Shown in pieces: positions 1 through 14,230 of a DNA stretch of 64,000 bases (positions are counted from its first letter, which is position 1; each line of letters opens with the position of its first letter). Origin of the DNA: Blastocystis sp. Blastoise (taxonomy: Eukaryota > Sar > Bigyra > Opalinata > Blastocystidae); the NCBI GenBank assembly GCA_039096225.1, contig JBBPEB010000024.1:124001-188000 (forward strand). Direction: 5' to 3'. Both the position numbers and the translations under genes were made by a program. The notes beneath the pieces were generated by a model that was not told the DNA's origin, searched no databases, and worked only from the letters and a program-made list of their open reading frames with translations.

Positions 1-639
1 TAAAAAGAAGAGTTATTACTGTTACTACATATATATACATAATTAACTATAAACAAATTATATTATAAAATGATAATACATAATATAGTTATAGAAAGAA
101 AAAGTGATATAAAAGAATAAAATAGAAGAATAGTTGAGATAAAATTATATATACAAATAATATTACCTTTTGTGTCAATTATAAAAAATGTATTATATAT
201 ATAATAAGATAAAAAGACTATATACTTAAAAACTCATGAGAAAAATAAAAGGATAACTGATATATTACTATATATAAGTCTATAAGTTTATATTTATATA
301 ATAAGTATATATAAAAGTATATATATAATATATTTATATATACCTTAAATACATAAAAATAATGTAGTAATAGAACTAAAGACCACTATATATAGATAAT
401 TCTTCATTATTCTATTTATATATAACTTTGACTTTGATAAATAATATATATATATATATATAAAGTTTAAGAATAAACAATTGATATGAACTGATTCTAG
501 TATATATTATCAACTTCCAAAATAAAACATATATCAATTTTCTAAAGAGTATATATTTGGTAAATATATCTGTGAATATGTTATATAGAGAGAAAAATGT
601 ATAAAATAATAATATAAAAAGAATACAATAAAAGTCTAT

Positions 640-726
<87 letters not shown>

Positions 727-1740
727 TTCTTCAACTAAAGCAACATTCGTATATTTATATAACACCTATATAATATATATATGTAATTACAGTTTTACTA
801 GTTATATTTTTATATAACTAATAAAACTATAGAGACATGAATAACAGAAATATAAACAATAGGATATTATTAGTAATTATAGGTACATAATATAAATTAT
901 ATAAAAAAAATAAAAAATTATTGTACGGAAAATAGAATAATATATAAAAATAATGTGAAACAATATACTACAATAAAACAATTACTTACATATAAAAACT
1001 ATATACCTTAGATATAAAAATTGATGACCATGAAGTTTATAACATAAGGGAAACGTCACATTCTCTATATAAAAATACTAGTTAATATATAAATATATAT
1101 ATATATATATTAAGAAGTAATAGAAAATAATATGCTAATAATTAAATATATATATAATATACCTAGTCACATAATAGTATTGATGTAGAGAAGCTAATGA
1201 GTACATAGCTTAATAATACTATATATATGAATAAGAATAAAATATATCGAAAATAAATAATACATATATATATATATAAACTATAATAAAAGAATGATAA
1301 TTAATAGTCCTATATAGAAAAATAATATAATAAATTAATAAAATATTAAGAATTTATAAATAATAAAAATATATATATATATATTTGAACCATATATCAA
1401 TGTTAGAGCCTCAGTTATAACAAAAATAAATAACTACAATATACAAATTTAATTAAACAAATATATATAATTTTAATAATATAAAAATAAAAAAATATAT
1501 ACTTTTTAGCCATATTCTTCTAGTATTTTTTTTTGTATATATAACCATATCAATTTACTCCATATATCTATAGAAAAAAATAATTATTTAATATATTTAT
1601 ATACTTTTAAGGACTCGATAATTGTGCTGAAATCGAAAAGTTACAAAAATTCCAAAACAATAATCACTTGCCATTTCTATATAATTAGATACAATATAGC
1701 ATTAATAACATAAATATATACTTCTGATAAAAAAATAAAA
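1..1740. other. AT-rich DNA without a recognisable gene
   Basis: Almost entirely A and T with many short TATA runs. Both strands were read for splice-bounded coding-like segments and none was found that keeps a protein-like composition. The only ordered feature is the (AT)n run listed separately. Confidence 0.6.
643..722. repeat. (AT)n microsatellite, about 80 bp
   Basis: An uninterrupted AT dinucleotide run. A Tyr/Ile-rich reading frame crosses it on the minus strand, but that is only the translation of the repeat. Confidence 0.95.
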
Positions 1741-1749
1741 TAATAAAAA

Positions 1750-2400
1750 TCAAAAGAAGGACCTAGACATCAATTTTCTTAGTAGATGGAGACCAATTAC
1801 TTTTTTCTTTTGAATTTCCTAAATAAATAATTAAATATACAAACAAAAAACAAAATAATATACCACTAGAACATACACCAAAGAATATTCTTAAAGAGAG
1901 AAATTCCGATCATTGCGTTTTCTTCCAATATTGTAGCCAACTCCACCGGGCTCTCTAAATCATGTTTCTAAACCTATATAAATAATGGTAAATCAAATAA
2001 GTATATACGTGAAAGAATGAATCACTAATTGGTTTATTATCTGGATTCATTTCAAGCCTAATCTATAATAATCTACCTAATAAAATATAATATAAATATA
2101 AATAATAAAATAACCTTCTAAATAAGCAAATAATCCATATAATAATATTTAAAAAATATTCTTTTTTAGGAGTTCATTTAAGCCGTAGCTGAATACGGTT
2201 TTCCAAAGATTTAAGTGATTCTGAAAGACTCCAAGAATAGGGACCATATCAAAGAAGACTTTTTATACCATACTTTGAATCTCTAGAAATTATTTTTAAA
2301 ACTTGTTCACTGAAACCCAAAAAAGTTTCTATAGAAGAGATTAATTCCGCTATTTAGGCTGTTTTTCCTCTGTTTCCATCCTCAGAATGGTTATTTCTTG
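1750..2400 (-). pseudogene. Exon-like remnants of an unrecognised multi-exon gene
   Basis: On the minus strand several stretches have protein-like composition and are separated by plausible short GT...AG introns. One reads AELISSIETFLGFSEQ and continues to ESLKSLENRIQLRLK if a 51-nt intron is removed. Another reads IRLEMNPDNKPISDSFFH, followed after an intron by KHDLESPVELATILEE. These two keep phase 0 across the junction. The reading frame meets TGA and TAA codons around 2170-2370, so this is either a decayed gene or one whose exons I have not joined correctly. I do not recognise the family. It could be a host gene fragment or part of a transposon. Confidence 0.3.
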
Positions 2401-3170
2401 AAAATCAAATATTGATTTATTTCATATATTTTCATTATAAGCATATAAAATGAATCTATGTATGTTTTCTAGTTATAAATATATATATTATATAGTTTAC
2501 TCTCTTCAAATATTTAATTTTATATAGTAATCAGTTGATCAATGGGTTATTTCTTGTTTATATGCTCAAAACAAACTTCATCTGGTTTCAGATCAATTCA
2601 AAAGGTCTTGGTAAACAATACTGATGAATCTAAGGTATATAGATATTTTTCATTTTTCTCATTTTGTTTATTTTTTGCTATATCTATTTCTTGTCTATGC
2701 TATTAATACATCACTATCATTCTAATAGCATCCCTATCTTTTTTTAATTTTATATTATACTTTTTATAATTGAATTAGCTCCTATTTTTCTATCTTGTTG
2801 TTTTTCTAATATGTTTATACTTTAATTAATTTTATTAATTTATTCTACGTATTTATTTATAGAATCTTAGCGTATTTAAGCACAACTTGGGAATCAGATT
2901 GCGATGATTCAAGTCTTTATTAAGGTATATATGTATTTAATAATATAGTTAGTTTGTTTTAACTGACTATTAATAATATATATGTTATTTTTTTCTTTAT
3001 ATTATAATTATTAATATTCTATTTTTATAATATTATATATTCTTTAGACCTAGTGGTATTTTTATTGTTTCTTCTATAAAACAAAAAATTGATTACAAAT
3101 ATTATTAGTCTATTAGGAAAGTTGCAATTTATTATTCTTTTATTTATTAAATTTTTTGGTTTACAAAATT
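2401..3170. other. AT-rich spacer
   Basis: A short + strand segment at about 2538-2610 looks weakly coding (VDQWVISCLYAQNKLHL) but has no supported start, end or relative. Nothing else is seen. Confidence 0.4.
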
Positions 3171-3227
3171 TCATTCTTCATTCTTCATTCTTCATTCTTC
3201 ATTCTTCATTCTTCATTCTTCATTCTA
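3171..3227 (+). repeat. (TCATTCT)n heptamer array, about 8 copies
   Basis: A perfect heptanucleotide tandem repeat at the left edge of the long pyrimidine-rich tract. It may be a young expansion at the tract boundary. Confidence 0.9.
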
Positions 3228-6200
3228 ATACACTTCTTACTACATCTTTTTCTTCTTTTTTGTATAGATATTAATTTTTCTTTATTTGTTTTCATAACTA
3301 TTACCTCTTCACGAATTCTACTATTATATTTTATTATTATACTTCTAATTATCCTTTCCTTTTCATTCTTCTTCTTCTTCTTCTTATCCTTCTTCTTATC
3401 CTTTCATTCTTATTCTTATTCTTCTTACTTTACGTCTACTACTTATTCTTCTTCACCTGTACATCTTATTCTACTTCTCCTTATTCTCCTTCTTCACTTA
3501 TGTTTCCTTTCTTTTTTTTTCTCCTTGTAAATTTACTTCTCCTTGTTATTGTCATCTTCTTTTTATTATTCTTAGATATATTTCTCTTATTCTTATTTTT
3601 CTTCTCCTTCTTCAACTTCTTCAACTTCTTCTTTTTCATATATTGTTGTTACTTCTTTTTTTACTTCTTTTTTTACTTCTTATTTTACTTAATATTTTGT
3701 TTCTTATTTAGTTTTTCCATATATCTCACTTTCTCCTTCTTATTCCACGTCTCCTTATTTTTTAATTTCTCTTTCTTATTTTTATTACTATCCTCGTGCT
3801 ACTTCTCGCTTTCCTTCATATGCGACTTTCTCATTCTCCTTTCCCTTCATCATACTATTCATATTTTCATTCTGCTTATCTAGTTACTTTTACTTATTTT
3901 TTTTATTGTAATTTCTATTTTACTTCTCATTCCTATTTTCCTTCTTTTAATTGATATTATTCTTTAATTATTATTATTTTTACGCTTATTCTCGTTCTGC
4001 TTCGCCTTCTACTTATTCTTGTCTCCTGTTAATTCTTCTTCTACTTCAGCATTTCATTCTTAATTTCCTTCTTATTCTAATTCTACTTCTTATTTCTGGT
4101 GTTATTCCTTTGTTTTCATTTCATAAGCCTTAGTGTCTACTTTCCATTTCTCTTTACTATTCACTCAACTTTTACTACTTCTTCATCTTCCACATTTTAT
4201 TCTTATTCACCTTATTTTTACACTCTTATTCTACTTCTATTTCTGCTTGTATTTCTACTTCATTTTTTATTCTTATTCTTATTCATGATATCTTTCTCTT
4301 CTTATTCATGATATCTTTCTCTTCTTATTCATGATATCTTTCTCTTCTTACTTTACTTATACTTCCTAATCATTTCTCTTCTTATTCTACTTCTATTTCT
4401 TGTTCTACAATCTTATTATCATTATCTTTATACTATTCTGCTTCTAGTTAGCCTTAACTTTTTTTCATTCTTCTCCTCCTCCTTTTGTATCTTCTTTTTC
4501 TTATTATTATTATTAGTATTGTCCTTCCATTTCTCATTCTTTTTATTCACTTCTGCTTATCATACTCCTTATTCGTATTCTTCATTTTCTTATTATTTAT
4601 TCTAATTCTTCATCTTATCACTTTCCTTCTTCTTCCTTCTTTTCTTATACTTTTCTATCTTCAATTTATTCTATTATTCTTATTTTCATTCTTATTAAAC
4701 TTATTTTTTATTTCTCCTTCTACTTATTATTATTCTCCTTTATATCTTCTTTCTTCTCCTTCTATTTTCATTTCTCCTTTTTATTCTTCTTATTCCTATT
4801 CTTATTCACTTCATTCTTATTTTTATTGTACTCCTTCCACTTCTAAACTTTCTCTCCTTAATATTCTTCTTTTTATTCTACTATTTATCTCATTTTCCTT
4901 CTACTAACACTTCATATTGTCATCTTTCTTATTTTATTCTTATTCTCATTATACTTATACATATGGTTCTACTCATACTTATTGTTCTCCTTCTACTTCA
5001 TTTATACTTTTACATCTATTCATACTTCTCTTATGGTTCTACTACTACTCTCTTAGTCATATTCTTATTCTTATTGTTCTCCAAATTCTTCTTTTACTTG
5101 TATCTACTTTCTTGTCTAGTTCTCCTTACTCTGCTGGTATACTTCTCACTTTTTATTTATATATATTCTTCTACTTTTGCGTATTCTATTTTCACCAAAT
5201 TCTTCTCACTATCCTTCTATATCTTATTCTAATTCTTACTTTTTCTCCTATTATCTTTCTTTTTTAAACTTCTACTTTTCCTTCTCTTTGTTCTAGTTCT
5301 AGCTTTGGTTCTTCTTCTTCTTCTTCTTCTTCTACTTTTTATCTTCTTCTTATTCCCTATCTTCTCATTCTTTTATATCATCTTTTTTCTCTATATTTTC
5401 TTTTTCTTCTTCTTATTTGTATCGTCATTCTATTTCTTATTCTCATTCCTCTCTTTTTCCTACTATTCTCATCCTATTTCTTCTTTTTCAAATTCTCTGT
5501 CATGTATTCTCAGTTTAAGTCTACTCATTTTCCTTCTGCTTCTCCTTTTTTCATATACTTATTATTTTACATCAAATTCTTCTTTTCCTTTTGTTTCTCC
5601 TTATGTGGTTTATTATTATTCTCCAACATGTTTTTCTTCAACATCATCATCTCCTTTTGCTTCTACTTCTTCTCTTCATTTTCCTTTCTCTTCGTTGTAC
5701 TTCTACTTATCCTTTTTATTCTTATTCCTATTATCTTTCATATTTTCCTTTTTCTTCTCATTCTCACTCTCTTTTTGATATTCTCCTTCTCCTTCTATTT
5801 CTTATTATCGTTCTATTTATATTAGTTCTTGTTCTTCTTATTTTACTTCTCATTCTCTTTCTAATTATATAGTCTCTCTTCCTTTTCTTTATTCTTCTCC
5901 TTCTTTTCACGTTTTTACATCATTATTATTATTTTCATTCCTTTTTTATTCTGTTCTTATTCTATTCCTTATACTTCGTCTTCTTCAGTTTTTTTTCATT
6001 CATTACTTTATTCTTCTATTTCTACTTGTACTTATACTTTTTGTTTACTTGTACTTATATTATTACTTACTTTCATTCTTATTCCAATTTCTACTACTAC
6101 TACTAGTTCTATTACTACTTGTTATTATTCTTATTCCTATTTCTTTCTACTAGTATTTATTCTTATTCTAATTCTACTTATCATTGTACTCGTGCTTCTA

Positions 6201-7840
6201 TTCTTACTTTTATTTATACATGCACGTCTACTTCTACTTTCTTTTCTACTTCTAGTTCTACTTATACTTTCTAGTTTTCCTTCTTCTTCTTCTTCTTGTT
6301 CTTTACTTCTACTACCACTACTTATGACTATTTCTCCTTCTACGTTCACTTCTCCTTTTACATGTACTCGTACTACTATTAATTCTTATTCTTCAATTTG
6401 AACTTCTACTCTTTTTCGTCTACTTTTTATTTTAGTTCTATTATAATTCGATTTCTTCTACTTCTACTTATTCTTCTACTTCTAGTACTTCTTGTTTATC
6501 AACTTATATTCATCATTTTACATCTACTTATACTAGTATAACTTCTTTTTATTATTATTTATATTAGACTCTTTTAATTCTACTCCTTATTCCTATTATA
6601 TTTTTCTTCTATTTCTTCTATTTCTTCTTCTATTTGTACTTATAATTATACTTCATCTATTCTTATTCATATTCTCTTTCTCATTCTTCTATTTATATTT
6701 ATAATTATACTTCATCTATTCGCCTTTTCTTTTTCCTATTTTACTTATACTTTGTTTCTTCTATTTATACATACATAATTGTGCTTCTCCTTCTGCTTCT
6801 AAGTCTAAGTCTAAGTCTATTTACACTACTACTACTTCTACTACTTCTAGTACTTTCTCAGTCAGTTTTTATTCCATTCTTATTCTTATTCTTATTCTTA
6901 TTCTATTCTTATTCTTGTTTTTTCCAGATTCTTCTTTTTTTGCCTTTCTTCTACAGGCTTGTCTATTTCTCATTATTCTACTTGTATGCTTCTCATTTTT
7001 TATTCTTCATATTCTTCTAATTTAACGTATTCTGTTTTATTCTAAATTCGTCTCATTTTGCTTCAATTTTTCTTCTACATCTTATTTATATATTCCTATT
7101 TTCTTACTTATTTTCATTCTACTTTTCATTTCCCTTTATTCTGTTTCTCGATCTACTTCTTCTTCTACTTTATCTTCTTCTTCTCCTTATTCACTATCTT
7201 CTGCTTCTTCTATATCATTTTTTACTCTATATTTTGTCTTCCTCAGTATTCTTTTTATTTGTAGTATCTTTCTTTTTATTTTTGTGATTCCTCTTCTTGT
7301 TCTTATTCTTCTTATTATATTTCTTCTTTTTCAAATTCTTCCTCTCCTCATTTTCATTTAGTTCTTCTTGTTTTCCTTCTGCTTCTTTTTATTTTTGTTA
7401 TTCTTATTTTACTTCACACTCTCGTTTTCCTTCTATTTCTTTTATCTTTCTTATTATCATCCTTTCTATTTTTCTTCAACCTTAGCTTCTCCTTCTGCTT
7501 CTACTCCTTATCTCCATTTTCTTTATACTCCTCCTTATACTTCTACTTATTCTTCTTATTCTCATTCCTATTATCTTTCATGCTTTCCTTTTTCTTATCA
7601 TTTTCAATCTCTTTATTCTATTTCTCATTATTTTTCTTTTTCTTTTTCTTCTATCCATACTTATTAAAGTTTGTTTTTTATTATTCTTTTACTTCTCGTT
7701 CTATTTCTCAATATTTTACTTCTTTTTACTTTTCTTTATTCATCTCATTTCCTCTTCCTCCTTATTCTTCTGTTTCTTCTTTTTTACTACTTCTCCTTAC
7801 TATTATTATTATTATTCTTATATTTACCTTCTTTTCCTTA

Positions 7841-7873
<33 letters not shown>

Positions 7874-9515
7874 TATTTACCTTCTTTTCCTTATACTTCT
7901 TCTACTTCAGCTTCTTTCCTTCTTTCCTTTATTCTTCTATTTATACTTGTTCTTCTACTCATATTTCTACTACTACTACTTACTGTTATTTTTTTCTTCC
8001 ATTTCGACTTCTACACTATTACTAATACTACTTCTCATTCTTCTACTTATATTTCTACTTATATTTCTATTCTACTTCGCTTGTACTCCAACTTCAACTC
8101 TTACTCCTACTTTTGCTTCTACTACTTTTTTATGCTTCTACATCCATTTCTATTACAACTACTTCTTGTTCTTCTTTTTCTATTTCTCTTTCTTCTTCTT
8201 TTTTTTTCATTTTCATTCCATTATTGCTATTCTTCTATTTCTTCTTCTTATTCTCATTCACATTCGTATTATTAGTATTATTTTTTCTTCTTCTACTTCT
8301 TTCATTCTTGTTTCTTCTATTTCATTTCTATATTCTATTTCTCATTCTTCTTCTTCTCTTTCTCATTTTCTTCTTCTTCTTCTTCTTCTTCTACTGATTC
8401 TCATTTTCCTTTTCCATCTATTTCTACCTATTTCTACTTCTGTTTCTACTACCATACTTTTATTTCTTCTTCTTTCTCATTTTATCTCAACTTATTCGTC
8501 TACTTCTCTATCTCCTTTTCAATATTCTTCTTCTCATACTTTTTCTTCTATTGATTCTTTTACTTTTACTTTTACCTTATTCTTGTCCTTATTCTCTTTC
8601 TCCTTTTTCTCTTTTCTTTTCCTTCTTCTACTTCTATAATTTCTTTCTTCTCCCCCTTTTCTTTGTGGTTCTTCTCTTTCTCTTTCTTCTTCTACTTTTT
8701 CTTCTTATAATTTTATTTTTTCATCTTCTTCTCCTTCCTCCTTCTCCTTCTTTTGATTCCTCCTTTTCCTTCTTCTCCTTCTTCTTAATCTTTCTTCTTC
8801 TCCTTCTTCTATAATTTTTCTTCTTCTCCTCCTTCTATAATTTGTCTTCTTCTCCTTTTTCCTTTTGCCATTCTTGTCATTCTTGTTTTTTTTTGTCATT
8901 CTCCTTCCTATTCTTTTTCTTCTCATTCTTCTCCTCCTTCTCTTTCTTCTTCTGTTTATTTTTTCCTTCTTCTCTTTCTCGTTCTTTCTTTCTTATTCTC
9001 CTTCTCTTTGTCATTCTTATCCTTCTTATCCTTCTCCTTCTTATTCATATTTTGATCCTCTCCTTCTATTCTCTTTTTAGTTTCTTCTTTTTCCATTTTT
9101 ATTCACATGCTTTTTCTTCTACTCCCACATATGCTTCTCTTTCTCCGTCTTCTTCGTATTATTATTCTTATGCTTCTACTTCTAATCATTCTCATTCTAC
9201 TTATCCTTACCTTCTATTGATGTTTTCCTTATTATGTTTATTCTTGGTTTATTCTTATTTTCCTTCTTGTTCTCCTTCTCCTTCTCCTTCTTTTTCTTTT
9301 ATTTCTGCCATTCTCTTTTTTTATCGTTCTTCTTGTCATTTCTTTCTCCTATCCTTATCCTTATCTTTGTCCTTTTTATCCTTCTCCTTCTACTTCTTCT
9401 TCTTATCCTTATCCTTATCCTTCTTCTTATCTTTATCCTATCCTTCTTCTTCTGCTCCTTGTCCTTGTCCTTGTCCTTCTCCTTCTCCTTCTTATTCTTG
9501 TCCTCTTTCATTTAT
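3171..9515 (+). repeat. 6.3-kb G-depleted polypyrimidine tract
   Basis: For more than 6 kb the + strand is built almost only from T, C and A in degenerate words such as TTCTTATTCT, CTACTTCT and TCCTTCTCC. G is rare, so the minus strand is a near-continuous purine-rich strand. The start (heptamer array) and end (just before TTTGCATATGCAATAA at about 9515) are abrupt. Many long open frames rich in Ser/Phe/Leu/Tyr cross it on the + strand and Lys/Arg/Glu frames cross it on the minus strand. They overlap in all frames and are composition artefacts. No exon or transposon end is recognisable inside. Confidence 0.9.
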
Positions 9516-9813
9516 TTGCATATGCAATAATTTGTAATACATATTACTCTAGCTGGTTTCATTTTGGATTTATATCCGTTGATGAGTATTCTTTTTTATT
9601 AGTCTTAGTCTCTTTAATATGAATATCTGCAATATCAACGACATATATGATATTATATTTGAATCAATAACAAAACAATGATCTTATAAATAAGAAGACA
9701 TTTATATTAAATATGATTAATTAAAAATATTTTATATTATTAGGAATGTAAAAAAATTAATATGTATTATAGATTATAATAAGTATATACATAGACTTAT
9801 CATTTAAAAAATA

Positions 9814-12085
9814 CTACTTTCTTCTCTTCGAACTATATTCTGATGATTCTACATCTTCAAGTGTAGGAATTGAGGCAATATCAGTTTCTTCATATTTCTC
9901 TTTTTCAGCTTCAACTGCACACTCATTCAAACACTCCAAAGCTGGAATACTGTTCTTTATTTTCCAATACTTATTTTTCAGATAATAAGATGTTATATGA
10001 GAATAGTTAAACTTAGATGGTCGACCTGATTTACGAATTGGATTATTTGGTCCTGTAATATTTATGTGACTTTCTTCTTTCAAGCATGAATCATCTATTC
10101 TTCTATATATAACAAAAAAAAATATTTATATAATATGTATTATATATATCATTACCTATCTACATAATAATTATAATAAGTATTCATATGGTTCTTATAT
10201 GGAATGAAGTATTTGGCAATAGTATTGAAATCGTCAATTCCTTGTTGATTATACGAAACACTGCTATTATACTTTTTATATAGAAGAATAGCATGTATAC
10301 AAGGATAACCTTGGTATTGAAAAATTGAACAAGAACATGTATTCTGTTCAAAATTAATTATGTATTCACGGTTTTCTTCTTCCATTACTAGTCTATATAA
10401 ACCCTTATTTATACTCTTATATGATATCACATTAGAAACAAATATATCAGCCATATCAAACTCTTTTTGAAAGTAAGGAAGAAAGAATGATATATGAGGT
10501 GCCTCTTTTATTTTCAGTTGATAATTAATTGCATGATTATAGATTTCAAACAATACCTTCTGTATAGACATTCCTCTTATGTCACTAATAAGATTATTAA
10601 ATGACTCGGCCAAACTTGAGGCAATGTATCCATATCTGGATACATGAGGTGGTAGATCTATATTATACATATTCTTTCCCCTTTGTGAGAGTATTTGCTT
10701 CTTCTGGTTCTCTGTTATTGAAGAATCATTAATAAGCTTATAGAATTCTTCTTCATCATCAATTAGAATGAGTTGTGATATTAGTCCTATTATTCTTGAA
10801 TTCACATTTGTCATCTTCTTTAGAATATGAAATGCACATGATATATATGTGCATTCAGGAAAGACTACTCCTAGGCTTCCTTTGAGACCTTTGTCCATAT
10901 CTGAGAAAAATGTTATGTTTGTAGTTTTACATGACATGAGTTCAAGTGCTTTTTTCAGATTAGTTTGGAAATCACTCCAGGTAGCTAAACACTCTACAGC
11001 ATATATACCATAAGCAAGAAGAAGTATTTGTCTATTAATAGTAATGGATATAGCAGTTAATATGATATGATCATTCATATACATATGAGTTCCATCCATA
11101 AAGATTACTGCTTTATTTCCCTTCTTATATAATGCTATATTTGATTTAATAGATACAAAAGAATATAGAAACTCATGACTTATTACTTTATTATTCCCTA
11201 CTGCTTTGTTTAATTCTCTATCCATGTTTATTTCTTCATGTATATTCATATTGGAATTATTTCCACTACAAACTGAATCATTTTCAGAATAATTCAGAAC
11301 ACTATCTTCCAAGTTTACTCTGAAAGTTTCATCTTGTTCTAAATGATTATCTACTATATTCTCATCTATATTAGATTGAATATAAGAAGAAGAAGGATAA
11401 GCATTAATATTCTTATATGTATATCCTGGAGGGAGGCAACCATATATAGCATAATTTTCTTTGCTTATTATACTTTTTATAATACATGGTATTTTACTAT
11501 AGTCATTAGTTGACTTAATACCTAATTCTCTTAAGGCGTTTCTTGCTATTTCATATGAAACACTGATATTCTTCTTCTCCAGGAATTGTTTTAACTGAGA
11601 TATTGATTTGAAATACTTGGCTAGATTATTTTCCTTTAAATAACTCACAACATCATTTGAGCTTATATCTTGATTGTATTTATGTGACTTATATTGAATA
11701 AATATACATTTATCAGAAATATCTTTAAATATATTATTAAATCTATCTTCTGTAATTCCTTCATTTTGTTCTTCATAAGAAAACACATTATCTATTGATG
11801 TATCTTCAATATTCAATTCTATATCAATTGTTCTACTTTCTTCATCTTCATGATTATTATCCTTTGATTTATTTATATCTTCTATGACCATTTCAGAATT
11901 TTTACTAGATATGAATGGATCTTCTAAGATAGGAAGAGTTTGGGTATTTGTAGGATTAGAATTAGCATCTGAGCTCCGAGAATTGTGTGTAAAATTGATA
12001 GTTTCATGTATCTCAGCTTCATCTTCATGATTTTGATCATTACTATTACTAGCATCTTTTGATAGAATCATTGGATTAAGACTTA

Positions 12086-12144
<59 letters not shown>

Positions 12145-13115
12145 TTCTTTGCTTCTTTCTATGCATCTCTCTCTATCTCTTCCATCTCTTACTCTCTCAA
12201 TATATATATATATATTAGATATTTTTTTCTATCGCTTTCTCTCTCTCTCTCTATATATATATATCTGTCGTTCTCTCTTTATATATTCATAAATGTTTCT
12301 TTCTTTCATTCTTACTATATATATAATAGAATTTTTCTTTCTTTCTTTCTCTCTGTATATATTATATAATCTTCCTTTCTCTATATATATAGGTGGATAT
12401 TTCTTCTATTACTCTCATACATTGAATTAATATATAACACTTTTCACATACATATACTACTGTATTTCATTTTTTTCTCTCTATATATTTATTTTCCTCT
12501 TTTTCCTTCTTTATTCAATGTATAGATTTCTCTCTCACAATTTATATATTGATATATATATATACCTTATATTAAATTGATGATTTTTAATTCGATTTTT
12601 TATCACTGTATATAATAGAATATTATATACATTATATATTATATTTATATTTAGTTACTTGTCTTAATAATTTGATAATCTATTTTATTTTGTTTGTTAA
12701 GCTTAATGTAAATCATATTAAAACGATTGCATTTCTATATTAATAATAAGTATAAACTATAATAATTAATTAAATAACATACAGTTGAGTCATGATGACA
12801 GTATCTTTTCATTATCCATCCAGAAACGTCGTCACCTTGGAAATGAAGCATAAACGGGCAATCGGAAACACAACATTTGTAAATAATTCTTCCTTTTTCT
12901 GATTTTTGAACCTTAATTGGATATCCTAGCTTTTGCATTTGAATTGAGACATCACTTTTGAGTTTAGACTTATTTTCGTACATAATTTGTACTCCATATG
13001 TTTCTTCATTTTCAAATTTCTTAATTTCTTCACTATTTTTGAAGTCACTGTAATCAACCTTATTCATACAAAAACGATTTTCCACATCTTCTTGTGGCTG
13101 ACTTGAATCAATTGT
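9814..13115 (-). CDS. MULE (Mutator-like) transposase, apparently intact, multi-exon
   Basis: DDE transposase of the Mutator superfamily, expected to cut and paste its element in the nucleus. Exons on the minus strand: 13115-12783 with an N-terminal C2H2-type zinc finger (CCVSDCPF...W...YCHHDST); 12090-10156 with the catalytic core; 10102-9814 with the C-terminus. The 53-nt intron 10155-10103 is clear (GTAATG...TATATAG, phase 2). In the core, numbered from the ATG at 12071, D326 lies in FMDGTH and D391 in FFSDMDKG, followed by the C..H motif SCAFHILKK. E489 in SSLAESFN is the likely third acid. A SWIM zinc finger follows (C579, C581, C591, H593). The last exon has an AT-hook-like RKSGRPSK. 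The zinc-finger exon does not join the core exon in frame directly. A 40-nt exon at 12605-12566, with the upstream donor moved 4 nt, restores the frame but is tentative. No internal stop was seen in the core or last exon. Confidence 0.85.
12094..12140. repeat. (AT)n microsatellite in a MULE intron
   Basis: It lies directly upstream of the core-exon acceptor and is followed to about 12530 by CT-rich simple sequence (TCTCTCTCTATC words). The intron is therefore largely low-complexity DNA. Confidence 0.9.
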
Positions 13116-14230
13116 CTAATTATTAAAAAATAATAATGAAAATGTGTTTTTCGTCTATATACAGACATAGTTGCCGACAATTTGTAGTAATTAACTTTTT
13201 AGTCGTGTAGATATAGTGAAAAATAAATAAATGTATTTTTTGGTGATTTATAACTGCAAATATTATTTTTATAGAGGAAAATCACCAAAAAATCAGGAAA
13301 ATTAGCATTGTTGTTTTCTAAATGCTTTATTTGAGAGCAGTACTATATATTATTACATTATAAATGACTCCAGTCAATTGATAAAAGTATCTGAAATATT
13401 TATATTATATTTAGTTTAAAAATTCTAGCAATTATATAAAATATGTAAAATGAAATGCTGGTTTTAACTTAGATAGTTATTTTTCTTCATTATTATGAGA
13501 ATTTATTAAATTTTTTTAATGTCTTACATAGTATAAGCTTCACTTGTGAAATATAATAAATCAAATATAAAAATATTCTGGAGTTTTTTTTCTAATTCTA
13601 ACAAAATAAAGAAAAAGAATTTTAATTGGTTATTAAGAAATTTGTGTTTTCAAAGTACCAATCGTTTAGAGTCTTGAAAAAGTTTTGGGTATTTCTAACA
13701 ATTTTGTAAAATTTTTGGGTATTTTAACAAAAATTTTGAATATTTTTGGGTATTTCTAACAATTCGTTTTTTTTTTGGGTAGGTTAAAATAATTATGGTA
13801 TTTTTTGGGTATTTCTAACAATGCCTCATGTATAATACGTATGATAGTGGAGAAGAACAGCAAACTCATCTTATTAAAGCATTAAACTATATTTAAATTG
13901 GTCCTTTTATATGAGTGAAAAACTCCAGACAATAACTTGACTATTTTTCAACTCCAGACAACAAAATAAAAAGCAATCGTAATTAACGTGGAAAAGATGA
14001 CATTTTGACAGAATATTTAAAATAAGATTTAAAATATTTTAAATAAAGACTGACTATTTTATTATATATATAAACAAACGTTATATAAGCTTCATATATA
14101 GACATAATGTTAAAAAAATACGAATACATGTTTAAAGAACAAGATTTCTTTAATATTTTCTCAACATTAGGTCGCATTATATATTGTAAATATCATTTAT
14201 ACACATTAGTTAATTTAAAAACACTTATAG
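13116..14230. other. Noncoding spacer upstream of the MULE gene
   Basis: No coding segment is supported. It holds the GGGTATTT-type tandem repeats described separately. The MULE terminal inverted repeats could not be identified here. Confidence 0.4.
13680..13825 (+). repeat. Four degenerate tandem copies of TTTTTGGGTATTTCTAACAA
   Basis: The motif TTTTTGGGTATTTCTAACAA recurs about four times with gaps of variable length and mismatches. Its place upstream of the MULE gene would suit subterminal transposase-binding repeats, but that is inference only. Confidence 0.6.

Noticed and set aside
7671-8639. Long open frames (up to 322 codons) across the pyrimidine-rich tract
   Set aside because: Composition is only Phe/Leu/Ser/Tyr/Ile in whichever frame is read and overlapping frames are equally open. 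A G-free strand simply lacks TAG and TGA.
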